Of a stretch of 64,000 nucleotides of DNA, positions 43,049 to 51,564 are shown piece by piece (the stretch's first letter is position 1; every line of letters starts with the position of its first letter). Below the pieces are notes generated by a model, which was not told the DNA's origin, ran no database searches, and saw only the letters and a program-made list of their open reading frames with translations. This DNA comes from an uncultured Alistipes sp. (GTDB taxonomy: Bacteria; Bacteroidota; Bacteroidia; Bacteroidales; Rikenellaceae). Where the stretch lies: the NCBI GenBank assembly GCA_905213895.1, contig CAJMKE010000002.1, positions 62,001 through 126,000 of the forward strand. The letters are read 5' to 3'. Position numbers and translations under genes: made by a program.

Positions 43049-44224
43049 TTATGCGGTTATTACGCCCGAACCGACCAGTTCGTCGCCGTCGTACCAAGCC
43101 GCGAACTGCCCTGCGGTGATTCCGCGCTGCGGTTCGTCGAACAGTATGTAGGCGGCATCGTCCCTGACGGTGAGCGTCGCTCCCTGCAACGGCTGGCGGT
43201 AGCGGATTCTGACGTCGAAATGCCGGCTCTCACCCGGCTTCATCGCCTTACGCGGCTCTATCCAGTGCATCTCGTCGAGTTCGATGCGCAGCGCACGACG
43301 GTACAGCCCCGGGTGCGAATCACCCTCGCCGACATATATCGTGTTGGTCGCCACATCCGTGCCGATGATGAACAGCGACTCCTTGCGACCGCCGATGCCA
43401 AGCCCCTTGCGCTGCCCTATGGTGTAGAAGTGCGCTCCGTTGTGTTCGCCGATTTTCTTGCCGTCGCGAACGGTGTAGCGGAACGGTTCGGCGAGCCGCT
43501 CTAACTCGGTCTGTGCGCCGTACTCGGCGTACCTGCGCCACGTCGGCAGTATCTCGTGTATGTTTCCTTTCTTGGCGGCGAGTTTCTGTTGGAGGAATAC
43601 GGGCAAATCAACCTTGCCGACGAAACATATCCCCTGCGAATCCTTGCGCTTCGCCGTGGCGAGTTTCTGCTTCTCGGCTATGCGCCGTACCTCGGGTTTG
43701 AGCATGTCTCCGACCGGAAACATCGCGTAGCGCAACTGCTCCTGCGAGAGTTGGCACAGAAAGTAACTCTGGTCCTTGTTCGGGTCGCTGCCCGCCAGCA
43801 GCGAGTAGGAGATTCCGCCGTCGGTTTCCTCCTCGCGCTTGCGGCAGTAATGCCCCGTGGCGACGAACTCGGCACCTAATTTCAGAGCCTCTTTCAGAAA
43901 TACGTCGAACTTTATCTCGCGGTTGCACAGCACGTCGGGATTCGGCGTCCGTCCGCGTTCGTATTCGGCGAACATGTAATCCACGACGCGTTTCCGGTAC
44001 TCCTGCGACAAGTCGACGTAGTGGAACGGAATGTCGAGCCGCTTGGCGACGAGTTCGGCGAACATCTGGTCGTCGTACCACGGACAGTCGCCTTCGAGTG
44101 TACCCGTCGTGTCGTGCCAGTTACGCATGAACAGACCTATCACTTCGTGTCCCTGCCGTTTGAGTAGATACGCGGCTACGGAGGAATCGACGCCTCCCGA
44201 AAGTCCTATCACTACACGTGCCAT
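43049..44224 (-). CDS. mnmA: tRNA-specific 2-thiouridylase MnmA
   Basis: Introduces sulfur at U34 of certain tRNAs. The 391-residue protein has the PP-loop GLSGGVDSSVAAYLL at the N-terminus, the nucleophile Cys in VLCNREIKFDVF (about residue 102) and the second catalytic Cys in SQGICFVG. The C-terminal beta-barrel region follows (IDELDEMHW..., residues about 290-391). A consensus minus-strand promoter lies at 44489-44520, leaving a leader of about 260 nt. Confidence 0.95.
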   Translation of the reverse strand: MARVVIGLSGGVDSSVAAYLLKRQGHEVIGLFMRNWHDTTGTLEGDCPWYDDQMFAELVAKRLDIPFHYVDLSQEYRKRVVDYMFAEYERGRTPNPDVLCNREIKFDVFLKEALKLGAEFVATGHYCRKREEETDGGISYSLLAGSDPNKDQSYFLCQLSQEQLRYAMFPVGDMLKPEVRRIAEKQKLATAKRKDSQGICFVGKVDLPVFLQQKLAAKKGNIHEILPTWRRYAEYGAQTELERLAEPFRYTVRDGKKIGEHNGAHFYTIGQRKGLGIGGRKESLFIIGTDVATNTIYVGEGDSHPGLYRRALRIELDEMHWIEPRKAMKPGESRHFDVRIRYRQPLQGATLTVRDDAAYILFDEPQRGITAGQFAAWYDGDELVGSGVITA

Positions 44225-44488
44225 AAGAAACTGTTTTGCTTTTATTATATCGTGTTTTACGCTTTCTGTCTAAAAAGTTTCGGCTTCTTTGAGGTTATTT
44301 TCGGCATATTTATTTTCCGTCTTTTTGGAAATAGCCCGCTATTACCTGCAAATCCGCAAAAGAAATCTGCTCGAAAATCACTCTCAAATAATCTCGAAAT
44401 AAAATTCAAACAGTTTCTGAATGTTGTTTTCGGTAAATCGAATGTCTGTTTTTGCCCCTCCGCGCATAAGGGTGCGGATTAAGGGTTA

Positions 44489-44520
44489 CAAAGATAGTAA
44501 AAGCCGAGGGCAAATGCAAA
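44489..44520 (-). promoter_or_regulatory. Promoter of mnmA overlapping a terminator
   Basis: On the minus strand, TTTG (44520-44517), a 20-nt spacer and TATCTTTG (44496-44489) match consensus exactly. The -33 and spacer are also the 3' arm of the terminator at 44502-44538. Confidence 0.72.
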
Positions 44521-44538
44521 TTTCATTTGCCCTCGGCT
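44502..44538 (-). terminator. Terminator of the mtlD-transporter operon
   Basis: A perfect 15-bp stem (AGCCGAGGGCAAATG with its complement at 44524-44538) on a 7-nt loop, followed on the minus strand by TTTTACTAT. It is 350 nt past the transporter stop. Confidence 0.78.
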
Positions 44539-44605
44539 GGGGGAAGGTTGTCAAGCGCCGGTTGTTTAAGGACTTTAATCCCGCTGCGCGGTCTTTTCCT
44601 CCTTC

Positions 44606-44645
44606 GCGCCTCGGCAGTCCGAACAAGTTCGACTGCTCTCGGCTT
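44606..44645. repeat. Second palindromic element (copy 2)
   Basis: About 40 nt (GCCTCGGCAGTCCGAACAAG and facing arm) closely matching the element at 39994-40038. Confidence 0.75.
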
Positions 44646-44742
44646 GTCGTCGGTTAAGGTTGGGCAGGACGGTTCTTTGCTGCGTGCTGTGGGTTGTGCG
44701 GTGGTTGTCAGGCGCCGCCTTTAAGGTCGGCAGGACGGTTTT

Positions 44743-44805
44743 CTTTAAGGTCCTTAAAGTCCTTAACGACCTTAAAGTCTTTAAAGTCCCTAAGGTCCCT
44801 AAAAC
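44743..44805. repeat. 9-bp-period intergenic array (copy 6; short copy 5 at 44571-44584)
   Basis: About 63 bp, seven units of the GTCCTTAAA type, followed by a C9-A9 run. A two-unit fragment lies 160 nt to the left. Confidence 0.8.
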
Positions 44806-44890
44806 CCCTCCTTCCCTTCCCCCCCCCAAAAAAAAACTCCCCTCCCGCGACCATTGCCGCAGAAGGGGAGAGAAATCGTTGGCGTGCCGA

Positions 44891-46351
44891 TTATTTCGCG
44901 GCAGCCTCCTCGTTGTGGTCGTAAGCGTCCGCCTTCATGTTCCAGAGGGTCGCAAGCGTTACCAGACCGAGTATTCCGACGAAAATCATAATCTTGAATA
45001 CGCCTTCCCAACCGAACTTAGGGTTGTCGGCGATAAGTCCGAATACGTATCCCGAGATAATCGGCGCGATGTAACTTACGAAGCCGATGATTCCCAGTGC
45101 CGACGATGCTCCGCGGCGCGTTACCTGATTCGACGCGATAACGCCGATAAGTGCCTGCGGACCGTAGAGGAAGAATCCTGCGCAGATGAGGAATCCGCTC
45201 AACACCAGAGGATTCGTATCCTCAGGGAAGAAGTAGAACGCCGCCACGAACGCTACGACGCCCAACATGCAGAATACGCACGTGCGCTGACCGCGTCCCT
45301 TGAAGAGTTTGTCGGTGATGATGCCCGCCGTGAGCATGCCGATGACGCCGAATACCTCGAATATCGCCACCACCCATGCCGACTGGGCAGCCGTCAGACC
45401 GTGGCTGTCCTGCAAGAACGAAGGTCCCCAGTCGAGTACAGCCATGCGGACGATGTATACGAAGAAGTCGCCCAGCGCGAGAATCCATACGATAGGGTTC
45501 AGGATGACCTTGTGCAGTATGAACTTGTTGTGGTCGCGACGCTCCTGCTCGCTGCTCTCCGCCTTTTTGTTCTCGCCGGTGCCGCCGAGTTCGGGCAGTC
45601 CGACCGATTTAGGCGTGTCGCGCAGGGTGATGATGATGAAAATCACACCCGCAACGGCGATGAACGCCGGAATGAGGAACGCCCACTGCCATGCGCCGAC
45701 ATGCTCGATTGCATTGGTCAGTCGCTCCGGACTGACGTTGTCGCCGAGATTCTCGGTGATGCGTGCCACGACCTCCGGATTGCCGCTCATGTTAGTACCC
45801 ATGCTGCCCATAATCGCACCGCACAGTACGGCTGCGACGAATGCGCCGATGGAGTGCGAGGTGTTCCAGATGGACATCTTCGTCGCCAATTCCTGTGGCG
45901 GCACCCAGTGGGTTATGAGCCGGTTGCACGGAGGGAATCCGCATCCCTGCACAATCTGATTGACGATGAACAGAATGGTGAACAGTATCACCATCGCCTT
46001 GACGAAGGCGTCGCCGTAGTCGGCACCCACGAAGTAGGCGCAGATTACCGCTCCCGCACCGAAGATGAGGTTGCATATCGCACTGACGGACAATCCCGTA
46101 ACCATGTGCCAGCGACCGTTCACGCGGTCTGCCAGAAAACCGTTCACGAGTTTCGAGATGCCGTATATGAAACTGCCGATTGCGAGCACCGCACCGAAGG
46201 TCGCCTTCGAGATGCCGTATTCGGCTGTCAGACCGGGGATTGCGAACGAGAAGTTCTTGCGCACGAAATAGAATATCGCATATCCTATCATCGTTCCGAT
46301 AATCGTGCGCCACTGCCAGTATCTAAACTTTTTTTCCTGTTCCTGTGTCAT
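44891..46351 (-). CDS. MFS transporter of the organophosphate:phosphate antiporter family (GlpT/UhpT-like)
   Basis: A 486-residue protein with about 12 membrane helices. The start FRYWQWRTIIGTMIGYAIFYFVRKNFSFAIPGL and the block GFLADRVNGRWHM are typical of the GlpT/UhpT/UhpC group, which exchange glycerol-3-phosphate or hexose phosphates for phosphate. It lies 30 nt downstream of mtlD and is probably co-transcribed with it, so the substrate might be a polyol or sugar phosphate. Specificity is not readable. Confidence 0.87.
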   Translation of the reverse strand: MTQEQEKKFRYWQWRTIIGTMIGYAIFYFVRKNFSFAIPGLTAEYGISKATFGAVLAIGSFIYGISKLVNGFLADRVNGRWHMVTGLSVSAICNLIFGAGAVICAYFVGADYGDAFVKAMVILFTILFIVNQIVQGCGFPPCNRLITHWVPPQELATKMSIWNTSHSIGAFVAAVLCGAIMGSMGTNMSGNPEVVARITENLGDNVSPERLTNAIEHVGAWQWAFLIPAFIAVAGVIFIIITLRDTPKSVGLPELGGTGENKKAESSEQERRDHNKFILHKVILNPIVWILALGDFFVYIVRMAVLDWGPSFLQDSHGLTAAQSAWVVAIFEVFGVIGMLTAGIITDKLFKGRGQRTCVFCMLGVVAFVAAFYFFPEDTNPLVLSGFLICAGFFLYGPQALIGVIASNQVTRRGASSALGIIGFVSYIAPIISGYVFGLIADNPKFGWEGVFKIMIFVGILGLVTLATLWNMKADAYDHNEEAAAK

Positions 46352-46381
46352 TTGAGTTAGGTTTTAGGTTTGTCGGTCGGG

Positions 46382-47545
46382 TTAGTTTATCGCTTTTTCG
46401 ACCTGCCCGAACGCCGCCGCGATTTCGTCGAGAATCGGTGCGTCCGCGTCGAACGATGCGATTTCCGCCATAGCCGCTTTCAGTCCGAGAGCCGCGATTT
46501 TCTCCTGCATCGTTACGCTCTGCGCATCCTCTGGATTGTTGTAGTGGAGTGCCGCGCCGATGCCCAGCAGCAGGTTCGGCGTCGCCACGCCCGCTTCACG
46601 CGCCGTGAGGGTAGGTTTCACCAATCGGTCTGTCGCCGAAAGTTTGCGCAGCGGCTCGCGACCCACGCGCGTAACGTCGTCTTTCAGATAAGGGTTCTTG
46701 AAACGACCTATGATTTTGTCGATGTACTTGAAGTGCGCCTCCTTGTCGAAACCGTATTTGGCTATAAGACCGAGTCCGCTCTCCTGCATCGCAGCCTTGA
46801 CTATGGCGTAGATTTTCTCGTCGGCGATGCTCTCGTCGATAGTGGCGTAGCCCTTCATCTTGCCCGTGTATGCCGTGATTGCGTGTCCGGTGTTGAGGGT
46901 GAATAGTTTGCGCTCGATGTATGCGATGAGGTTGTCGGCGAGGTTCATGCCTGCGATGTGCGGCGCACCTCCGACGAACGACGCCTGCTCTACGTTCCAC
47001 TCGTAGTATGCCTCCACGACAACGTCGATAGGGTTCTCGCTGCGTACCGGCGGCACGATGCGGTCTACCGAGCAGTCGGGGAATCCGACCCATTTCTCGC
47101 AGTAAGCCTTGTCCTCGCCTTCGAGGTTGCCGAGTACATGCTCTTTCAGTTGCGACGAGGCGCGCACGGCGTTCTCGCATGCGATGATGTTGAGCGGCTT
47201 TTCGATGCCTGCCTTGCGGCGTGCGGCGATGCCCTTGGCTATTGCCGGTGCGATGCGCGGCAGAATCACCACTCCGACAGCCGTCGTGATGAGTTCGGTC
47301 TGTCCGTCGGCGATTTCCGCGATGACGGCATCCGTCGTCGAGTTCACGCCCGAGATGTTCGTAATCTTCTGCTCCACGCACTCCACGTCCATGATGTGTA
47401 CCGTGTAGCACTTGTCTTCGTTGATTTTGTCGATTACAGTCTGATTCACGTCTGCGAAAACGACATGATATCCGGCTTGTTCGAGTACGGCGCCGATGAA
47501 TCCGCGTCCGATGTTACCCGCTCCGAATTGAATTGCTTTTTTCAT
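46382..47545 (-). CDS. mtlD: Mannitol-1-phosphate 5-dehydrogenase
   Basis: Interconverts mannitol-1-phosphate and fructose-6-phosphate with NAD. The 387-residue product begins MKKAIQFGAGNIGRGFIG (Rossmann loop) and has the family's ENAVRASS, and C-terminal KRPIGETYP-region equivalent (RKLSATDRLVKPTLTA). The frame is open upstream to 47623; ATG 47545 gives the canonical start. No PTS mannitol enzyme is adjacent, so uptake of free mannitol by phosphorylation here is not supported; the adjacent OPA transporter may supply the phosphate ester. Confidence 0.9.
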   Translation of the reverse strand: MKKAIQFGAGNIGRGFIGAVLEQAGYHVVFADVNQTVIDKINEDKCYTVHIMDVECVEQKITNISGVNSTTDAVIAEIADGQTELITTAVGVVILPRIAPAIAKGIAARRKAGIEKPLNIIACENAVRASSQLKEHVLGNLEGEDKAYCEKWVGFPDCSVDRIVPPVRSENPIDVVVEAYYEWNVEQASFVGGAPHIAGMNLADNLIAYIERKLFTLNTGHAITAYTGKMKGYATIDESIADEKIYAIVKAAMQESGLGLIAKYGFDKEAHFKYIDKIIGRFKNPYLKDDVTRVGREPLRKLSATDRLVKPTLTAREAGVATPNLLLGIGAALHYNNPEDAQSVTMQEKIAALGLKAAMAEIASFDADAPILDEIAAAFGQVEKAIN

Positions 47546-47582
47546 TTTATATAGGTGTGTATTTGGTGTTAAATATTGTTCC

Positions 47583-47605
47583 CGTTTGCGGCTTATCCGC
47601 AAACG
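47583..47605. promoter_or_regulatory. Inverted repeat in the mtlD-AraC divergent region
   Basis: CGTTTGCGG, 5 nt, CCGCAAACG forms a perfect 9-bp inverted repeat 38 nt upstream of mtlD. A candidate mtlD -7 element (minus-strand TATCTTTG, 47646-47639) lies just beyond it. It could be an operator for the divergent AraC-family regulator, or a hairpin in the leader. Confidence 0.4.
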
Positions 47606-47679
47606 ATTTGCGAAAATACTCAAAATTTACGGATTAACCAAAGATATTCCCGTTTTCTGCACCCTCCTCCCCGAAAAAC

Positions 47680-47720
47680 TCCCTAAGGACTTTAAAGACC
47701 TTAAAGTCTTTAAGGACTTT
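47680..47720. repeat. 9-bp-period intergenic array (copy 7)
   Basis: About 41 bp between mtlD and the AraC gene, directly upstream of the AraC -7 element. Confidence 0.8.
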
Positions 47721-47745
47721 TCTTTTTTTTGTTTATCTTTGCTTT

Positions 47746-48642
47746 ATGATTTCTCCCGATGCATCCTGCGAGAGCGTCTATACGACGGTTGCCGCCCACG
47801 ACGAGCGGTGGGGTATGGTGTGTACCACCGTCGGATTCCAAAGTGTTCCTCCGCGGCATCCCTATCCCGTTTCGCAGCATCCGTCGGTTTACGGCACTGT
47901 CAAGAGCGGTCGCACGCTCGACGAATACCAGTTGGTCTATATCGTCGAGGGAGAAGGCACTTTCCGTTCGGCATCCTGCCCTCCGACGCGCGTTTCGGGC
48001 GGAACGGTAATCCTGCTCTTTCCCGACGAGTGGCACTCCTATTCGCCCGACCCCGATACGGGGTGGCGCGAATGGTGGGTCGGATTCCGCGGTGCCGATA
48101 TGGACAACAGGGTGTCTGCCGGCTTTTTCGACCGCCGCACCCCGCTGCTGCATATCGGTTACAGCCTCGGCATCGAGGAGTGCTACAACGAGATTTTCCG
48201 CAGTGCGAAAGCCGAGCGCAGCGGTTTCCAGCAACTGGTTTCGGGTATCGTGATTCACATGCTCGGCTCGATGCTTTTCAAGCACGGCAACTGCCTGCTC
48301 GACGACAAGCCGATGACTGAAATCATCGACCGCGCCCGCGAAATGATGCGCTGCGGCATCGACGAGAACGTCTCTCCCGAGGAGATAGCCCGCCGGCTGA
48401 ATGTCGGCTACACGACGTTCCGCCGTGCGTTCAAACAGTATGTAGGCATCCCGCCCGCCCAGTACCAGATACAGTTGCGCTTCAACAAGGCCAAGGATTT
48501 GCTTGAAAACAGTTCGATGTCGATTAAGGAGATTGCCTACGCCCTGAATTTCGACGGATTGAGCCGCTTTTCGGCATTTTTCCGCCAGCGTTCTGGCAAG
48601 TCGCCGTCGGAGTACCGCGCCCGCCGCATCCGCCGCGACTGA
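47746..48642 (+). CDS. AraC-family transcriptional regulator
   Basis: A 298-residue regulator with an N-terminal AraC-type cupin domain (about residues 25-150, with DEYQLVYIVEGEGTF and WHSYSPD) and two C-terminal helix-turn-helix units (about 195-290, ARRLNVGYTTFRRAF and IKEIAYALNFDGLSRFSAFFRQ). It is divergent from mtlD and the transporter, so control of that operon by a sugar is likely. A -7 element TATCTTTG at 47734-47741 would place the transcript start almost at the ATG, so the mRNA may be leaderless or translation may start at Met24 (47815). Confidence 0.9.
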   Translation: MISPDASCESVYTTVAAHDERWGMVCTTVGFQSVPPRHPYPVSQHPSVYGTVKSGRTLDEYQLVYIVEGEGTFRSASCPPTRVSGGTVILLFPDEWHSYSPDPDTGWREWWVGFRGADMDNRVSAGFFDRRTPLLHIGYSLGIEECYNEIFRSAKAERSGFQQLVSGIVIHMLGSMLFKHGNCLLDDKPMTEIIDRAREMMRCGIDENVSPEEIARRLNVGYTTFRRAFKQYVGIPPAQYQIQLRFNKAKDLLENSSMSIKEIAYALNFDGLSRFSAFFRQRSGKSPSEYRARRIRRD

Positions 48643-48663
48643 CAGAATGTCATAGTCGCTGTC

Positions 48664-48699
48664 TCCTTAAAGACTTTAACGACCTTAAAGTCCCTAATG
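48664..48699. repeat. 9-bp-period intergenic array (copy 8)
   Basis: About 36 bp immediately after the AraC gene, in the 258-nt gap before htrA. Confidence 0.78.
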
Positions 48700-48900
48700 A
48701 TTGTGGTTGTTTCCCTCTTTGGAACGGAATTTGCTATATCTCGGATGTTTCGCGGTATCGGCAGCTTTTGTCGTATCGCGATAAAATAAAACGGATGTGC
48801 AACACGTTATCTTAACCGAAATAGTAAAAACCGTATTTTGCCTATGGGGTATTTGGACTCTTTTTGTGTATATGAATTTTAATTTAATGCTTTGAAAACT

Positions 48901-50397
48901 ATGAAAAAGAGTGCATTTTTGTTTGCAGGGGTATGCGCGGCATCGGCTCTCGTCGGCGCGGGCGTATCCGCATACGTGGTTGCCGACCGCCTCGGCTCGT
49001 CCGAAGCGTCGGTGGAATATGTCGAACCTGCTGCCGTGCAATCGCCGTCGGTCGGCTCCCATTTTACGTCATATACTCCGGAGTCGTATCCCGACCTGAC
49101 ATACGCGGCGGAGAACGCCGTGAAAGCGGTCGTCAATATCGAATCGATTCAGGAGGTCGAGGTCGGCGGCAGCCGGCGCGGTTTCGACCCGTTCTTCGAG
49201 TTCTTCGGTTTCCCGCAGGGCTACGGCGAGCAGGGCGCGCCGCAGAAGCGCGAACAGCGTTCGGGCGGTTCGGGAGTGATTCTCTCCGAGGACGGCTATA
49301 TCGTAACCAACAACCATGTCGTCGAGAACGCATCCAAACTGCGTGTGAAACTCAACGACGGTCGCACGTTCGATGCCAAAATCATCGGTCGCGACCCCGC
49401 AACCGACGTGGCGTTGATTAAGGTCGAGGCAGAGAATCTGCCTACGCTGCCTTTCGGCAGTTCCGACGCGCTGCGTCTCGGCGAGTGGGTGCTTGCCATC
49501 GGCTCTCCGTTCGACCTGCAATCGACCATCACGGCTGGTATCGTCAGTGCCAAGGCGCGCAGGCTCGATGTCATTCCGAGCGAATTCCGCATCGAATCGT
49601 TCATCCAGACCGACGCGGCTGTGAACCCCGGCAACTCGGGCGGCGCACTGGTCAATACCCGCGGCGAACTCGTCGGCATCAATACCGTAATCAAGTCCTC
49701 TACCGGCAGTTATATCGGCTACTCGTTCGCCGTTCCGGAGAGCATCGTGCGCAAGGTAGTCATGGATTTGAAGGAGTACGGCGTTGTCCAGCGCGCATTG
49801 CTCGGCATTACCTACCGCTATATCGACCAGGATTTCATCGACCAGATGGGCGACGAAACGGGTATCAAGACTGTCGGCGGAGCCTACGTGGCATCGGTCG
49901 TCGAGGGCGGTGCGGCTTCCGAAGCGGGCATCCGCAAGGGCGATATAATTACCGACATCGACGGCACTCCGATAGATTCGTCTACGGCTCTTACCGAGCA
50001 AATCGGCAAGCACCGACCGAACGACAAGATAAAAATATCCGTAAAAAGAGGCGATTCGGTGAAACATTTCGACGTCGTTTTGCGTAATAAAGCCGGTAAA
50101 ACCGAATTGCTCACCAAAGAGGACGTCGATGTCGTCGAGGTTCTCGGCGGCAGACTCGTCGATGCGGGCGCGAAACTGTGCAAGCAACTCGATATCCGCG
50201 GCGGAGTGCAGGTCGCAGGTATCAAGCGCGGCGGACTGCTCGACAGAGCGCGCGTGAGGGAGGGTTTCGTCATCACCCACATCAACGACAGGGCGGTTCA
50301 TTCGGTTTCGGACCTCAATTCCATGACCGACAAGATACGTTCGATTGACGGCGTGTACCCGAACGGACGTGCGGCAAGTTACGTCATGGTCGAGTAG
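48901..50397 (+). CDS. degP: Do/HtrA-family periplasmic serine protease
   Basis: A 498-residue exported protease and chaperone of the cell envelope. An N-terminal signal or anchor (residues about 5-28) is followed by a trypsin-like domain with triad His139 (TNNHVV), Asp169 (TDVAL) and Ser246 (GNSGG), then two PDZ domains (about 270-370 and 390-490). Translation could also begin 9 nt upstream at a TTG; I chose the ATG. rpoD follows after 35 nt, so the two may share transcripts. Confidence 0.94.
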   Translation: MKKSAFLFAGVCAASALVGAGVSAYVVADRLGSSEASVEYVEPAAVQSPSVGSHFTSYTPESYPDLTYAAENAVKAVVNIESIQEVEVGGSRRGFDPFFEFFGFPQGYGEQGAPQKREQRSGGSGVILSEDGYIVTNNHVVENASKLRVKLNDGRTFDAKIIGRDPATDVALIKVEAENLPTLPFGSSDALRLGEWVLAIGSPFDLQSTITAGIVSAKARRLDVIPSEFRIESFIQTDAAVNPGNSGGALVNTRGELVGINTVIKSSTGSYIGYSFAVPESIVRKVVMDLKEYGVVQRALLGITYRYIDQDFIDQMGDETGIKTVGGAYVASVVEGGAASEAGIRKGDIITDIDGTPIDSSTALTEQIGKHRPNDKIKISVKRGDSVKHFDVVLRNKAGKTELLTKEDVDVVEVLGGRLVDAGAKLCKQLDIRGGVQVAGIKRGGLLDRARVREGFVITHINDRAVHSVSDLNSMTDKIRSIDGVYPNGRAASYVMVE

Positions 50398-50432
50398 CCG
50401 GCTGTGTTTAAGGAAAAATTATATAATATAAG

Positions 50433-51293
50433 ATGCGTCAGTTAAAAATCACCAAATCCATTACCAACCGCGAGAGCGCGTCGTTGGACAAGTACTTGCA
50501 GGAGATTGGTAAGGAGGAACTCATCACCGTCGAGGAGGAGGTAGAACTCGCCCAGCGAATCCGCAAGGGCGACCAGGAGGCTTTGGAGAAACTTACGAAA
50601 GCCAACCTCCGCTTCGTGGTATCCGTTGCCAAGCAGTATCAGAACCAGGGGTTGAGCCTGCCCGACCTTATCAACGAGGGTAACCTCGGTCTTATCAAGG
50701 CGGCAGAGAAGTTCGACGAAACGCGAGGTTTCAAGTTCATCTCCTACGCCGTATGGTGGATTCGCCAGTCGATTCTGCAAGCGTTGGCGGAGCAGTCGCG
50801 TATCGTGCGTCTGCCGCTCAACCAGGTAGGTTCGCTCAACAAGATAAACAAGGCTTTCGCCCGCTTCGAGCAGGAACACGAGCGTACTCCGTCGCCGGAG
50901 GAACTGGCGAACGAACTCGAACTGCCGAAGGAGAAGGTTACCGATACGCTGCGTGTTGCGGGTCGCCATATCTCGGTGGATGCCCCGTTCGCCGACGGCG
51001 AGGACAACTCGCTGCTCGACGTGCTGGTGAACCCCGATTCGCCGAATGCCGACCGCGGACTGATAAACGAGTCGCTTTCGACCGAAATCGACCGTGCGCT
51101 CGAAACGCTTACCGAGCGTGAGCGCGACATCATCCGCTATTTCTTCGGTATCGGCTGTTCGGAGATGACGCTCGAAGAGATAGGCGAGAAGTTCGACCTC
51201 ACGCGCGAGCGTGTCCGCCAGATTAAGGAGAAGGCAATCCGCCGCCTGCGCCATTCGTCGCGCAGCAAACTGCTGAAATCCTACCTCGGATAG
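50433..51293 (+). CDS. rpoD: Primary sigma factor RpoD, short Bacteroidetes type
   Basis: Directs RNA polymerase to the TTTG/TAnnTTTG promoters seen in this window. The 286-residue protein lacks region 1.1 and begins in region 1.2 (SLDKYLQEIGKEELITVEEEVEL). Region 2 (LRFVVSVAKQYQNQGLSLPDLINEGNLGLIKAAEKFD, FISYAVWWIRQSILQAL), region 3 and region 4 (LEEIGEKFDLTRERVRQIKEKAIRRLRH) are complete. This is the expected architecture of the Bacteroides sigma ABfr. A terminator follows. Confidence 0.96.
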   Translation: MRQLKITKSITNRESASLDKYLQEIGKEELITVEEEVELAQRIRKGDQEALEKLTKANLRFVVSVAKQYQNQGLSLPDLINEGNLGLIKAAEKFDETRGFKFISYAVWWIRQSILQALAEQSRIVRLPLNQVGSLNKINKAFARFEQEHERTPSPEELANELELPKEKVTDTLRVAGRHISVDAPFADGEDNSLLDVLVNPDSPNADRGLINESLSTEIDRALETLTERERDIIRYFFGIGCSEMTLEEIGEKFDLTRERVRQIKEKAIRRLRHSSRSKLLKSYLG

Positions 51294-51316
51294 CGGTGAG
51301 GCTGCGGTATCCGTTA

Positions 51317-51355
51317 TGTCCGTTCTCTCTTGCAAGAGAGAACGGACATCTTTTT
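51317..51355 (+). terminator. Terminator of rpoD
   Basis: A long palindrome (TGTCCGTTCTCTCTTG with its complement) is followed by ATCTTTTT, 24 nt after the rpoD stop. Confidence 0.88.
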
Positions 51356-51412
51356 GTTATTTATAGTTGTTAACTTATATTACCTATATTACTTATTTTA
51401 CCTATCACCATT

Positions 51413-51443
51413 CTTGCAATTCCGAATAAAAGCATTACCTTTG
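51413..51443 (+). promoter_or_regulatory. Promoter of metK
   Basis: TACCTTTG (51436-51443) matches the -7 consensus; CTTG (51413-51416), 19 nt upstream, is a near match to the -33 TTTG. The inferred start (about 51450) falls just before the riboswitch stem, giving consistent architecture. Confidence 0.72.
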
Positions 51444-51453
51444 CTCCCGCAAA

Positions 51454-51510
51454 TGTGGAAAGATTTGGACTGCTTGCAACCACAATAAAAAATCGCTAAA
51501 CCAGCATTTT
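51454..51510 (+). ncRNA. SAM-II-like riboswitch upstream of metK
   Basis: The leader has the conserved skeleton of the SAM-II class: a P1 stem (TGTGG 51454-51458 with CCACA 51480-51484), the loop segments GATTTGG and GCTTGCAA, then AATAAAA and the pseudoknot strand GCTAAACCAG (51495-51504). SAM-II binds S-adenosylmethionine and usually lowers expression of methionine or SAM genes, which fits metK 55 nt downstream. I recognise it by motif order and by its gene context; a covariance-model search was not run. A SAM-V form is similar and cannot be excluded. Confidence 0.8.
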
Positions 51511-51564
51511 TATACAACAGTCATATCCTTCCATATTTTAATCGTTAAATTAAACTATTAAAGT

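Larger units (their letters stand above)
44225..44890. other. Gene-free region with terminator/promoter module, palindrome and 9-bp array
   Basis: This 666-nt region contains, left to right, an AT-rich leader of mnmA, its promoter (44489-44520) overlapping a terminator hairpin (44502-44538), a short 9-bp-array piece (44571-44584), a palindromic element (44606-44645), a longer array (44743-44805), and a C9-A9 run (44819-44836). Nothing coding is supported. Confidence 0.65.

Noticed and set aside
44819..44836. C9-A9 run as another phase-variation tract
   Set aside because: It lies in a gene-free region downstream of the transporter stop, not in a gene or next to a recognised promoter; kept only as background for the G-tract comparison.
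44660..46360. A long plus-strand frame opposite the MFS transporter, entering through the 9-bp array
   Set aside because: The array has no stops in most frames, so frames extend into it by chance; the minus strand encodes a clear transporter.
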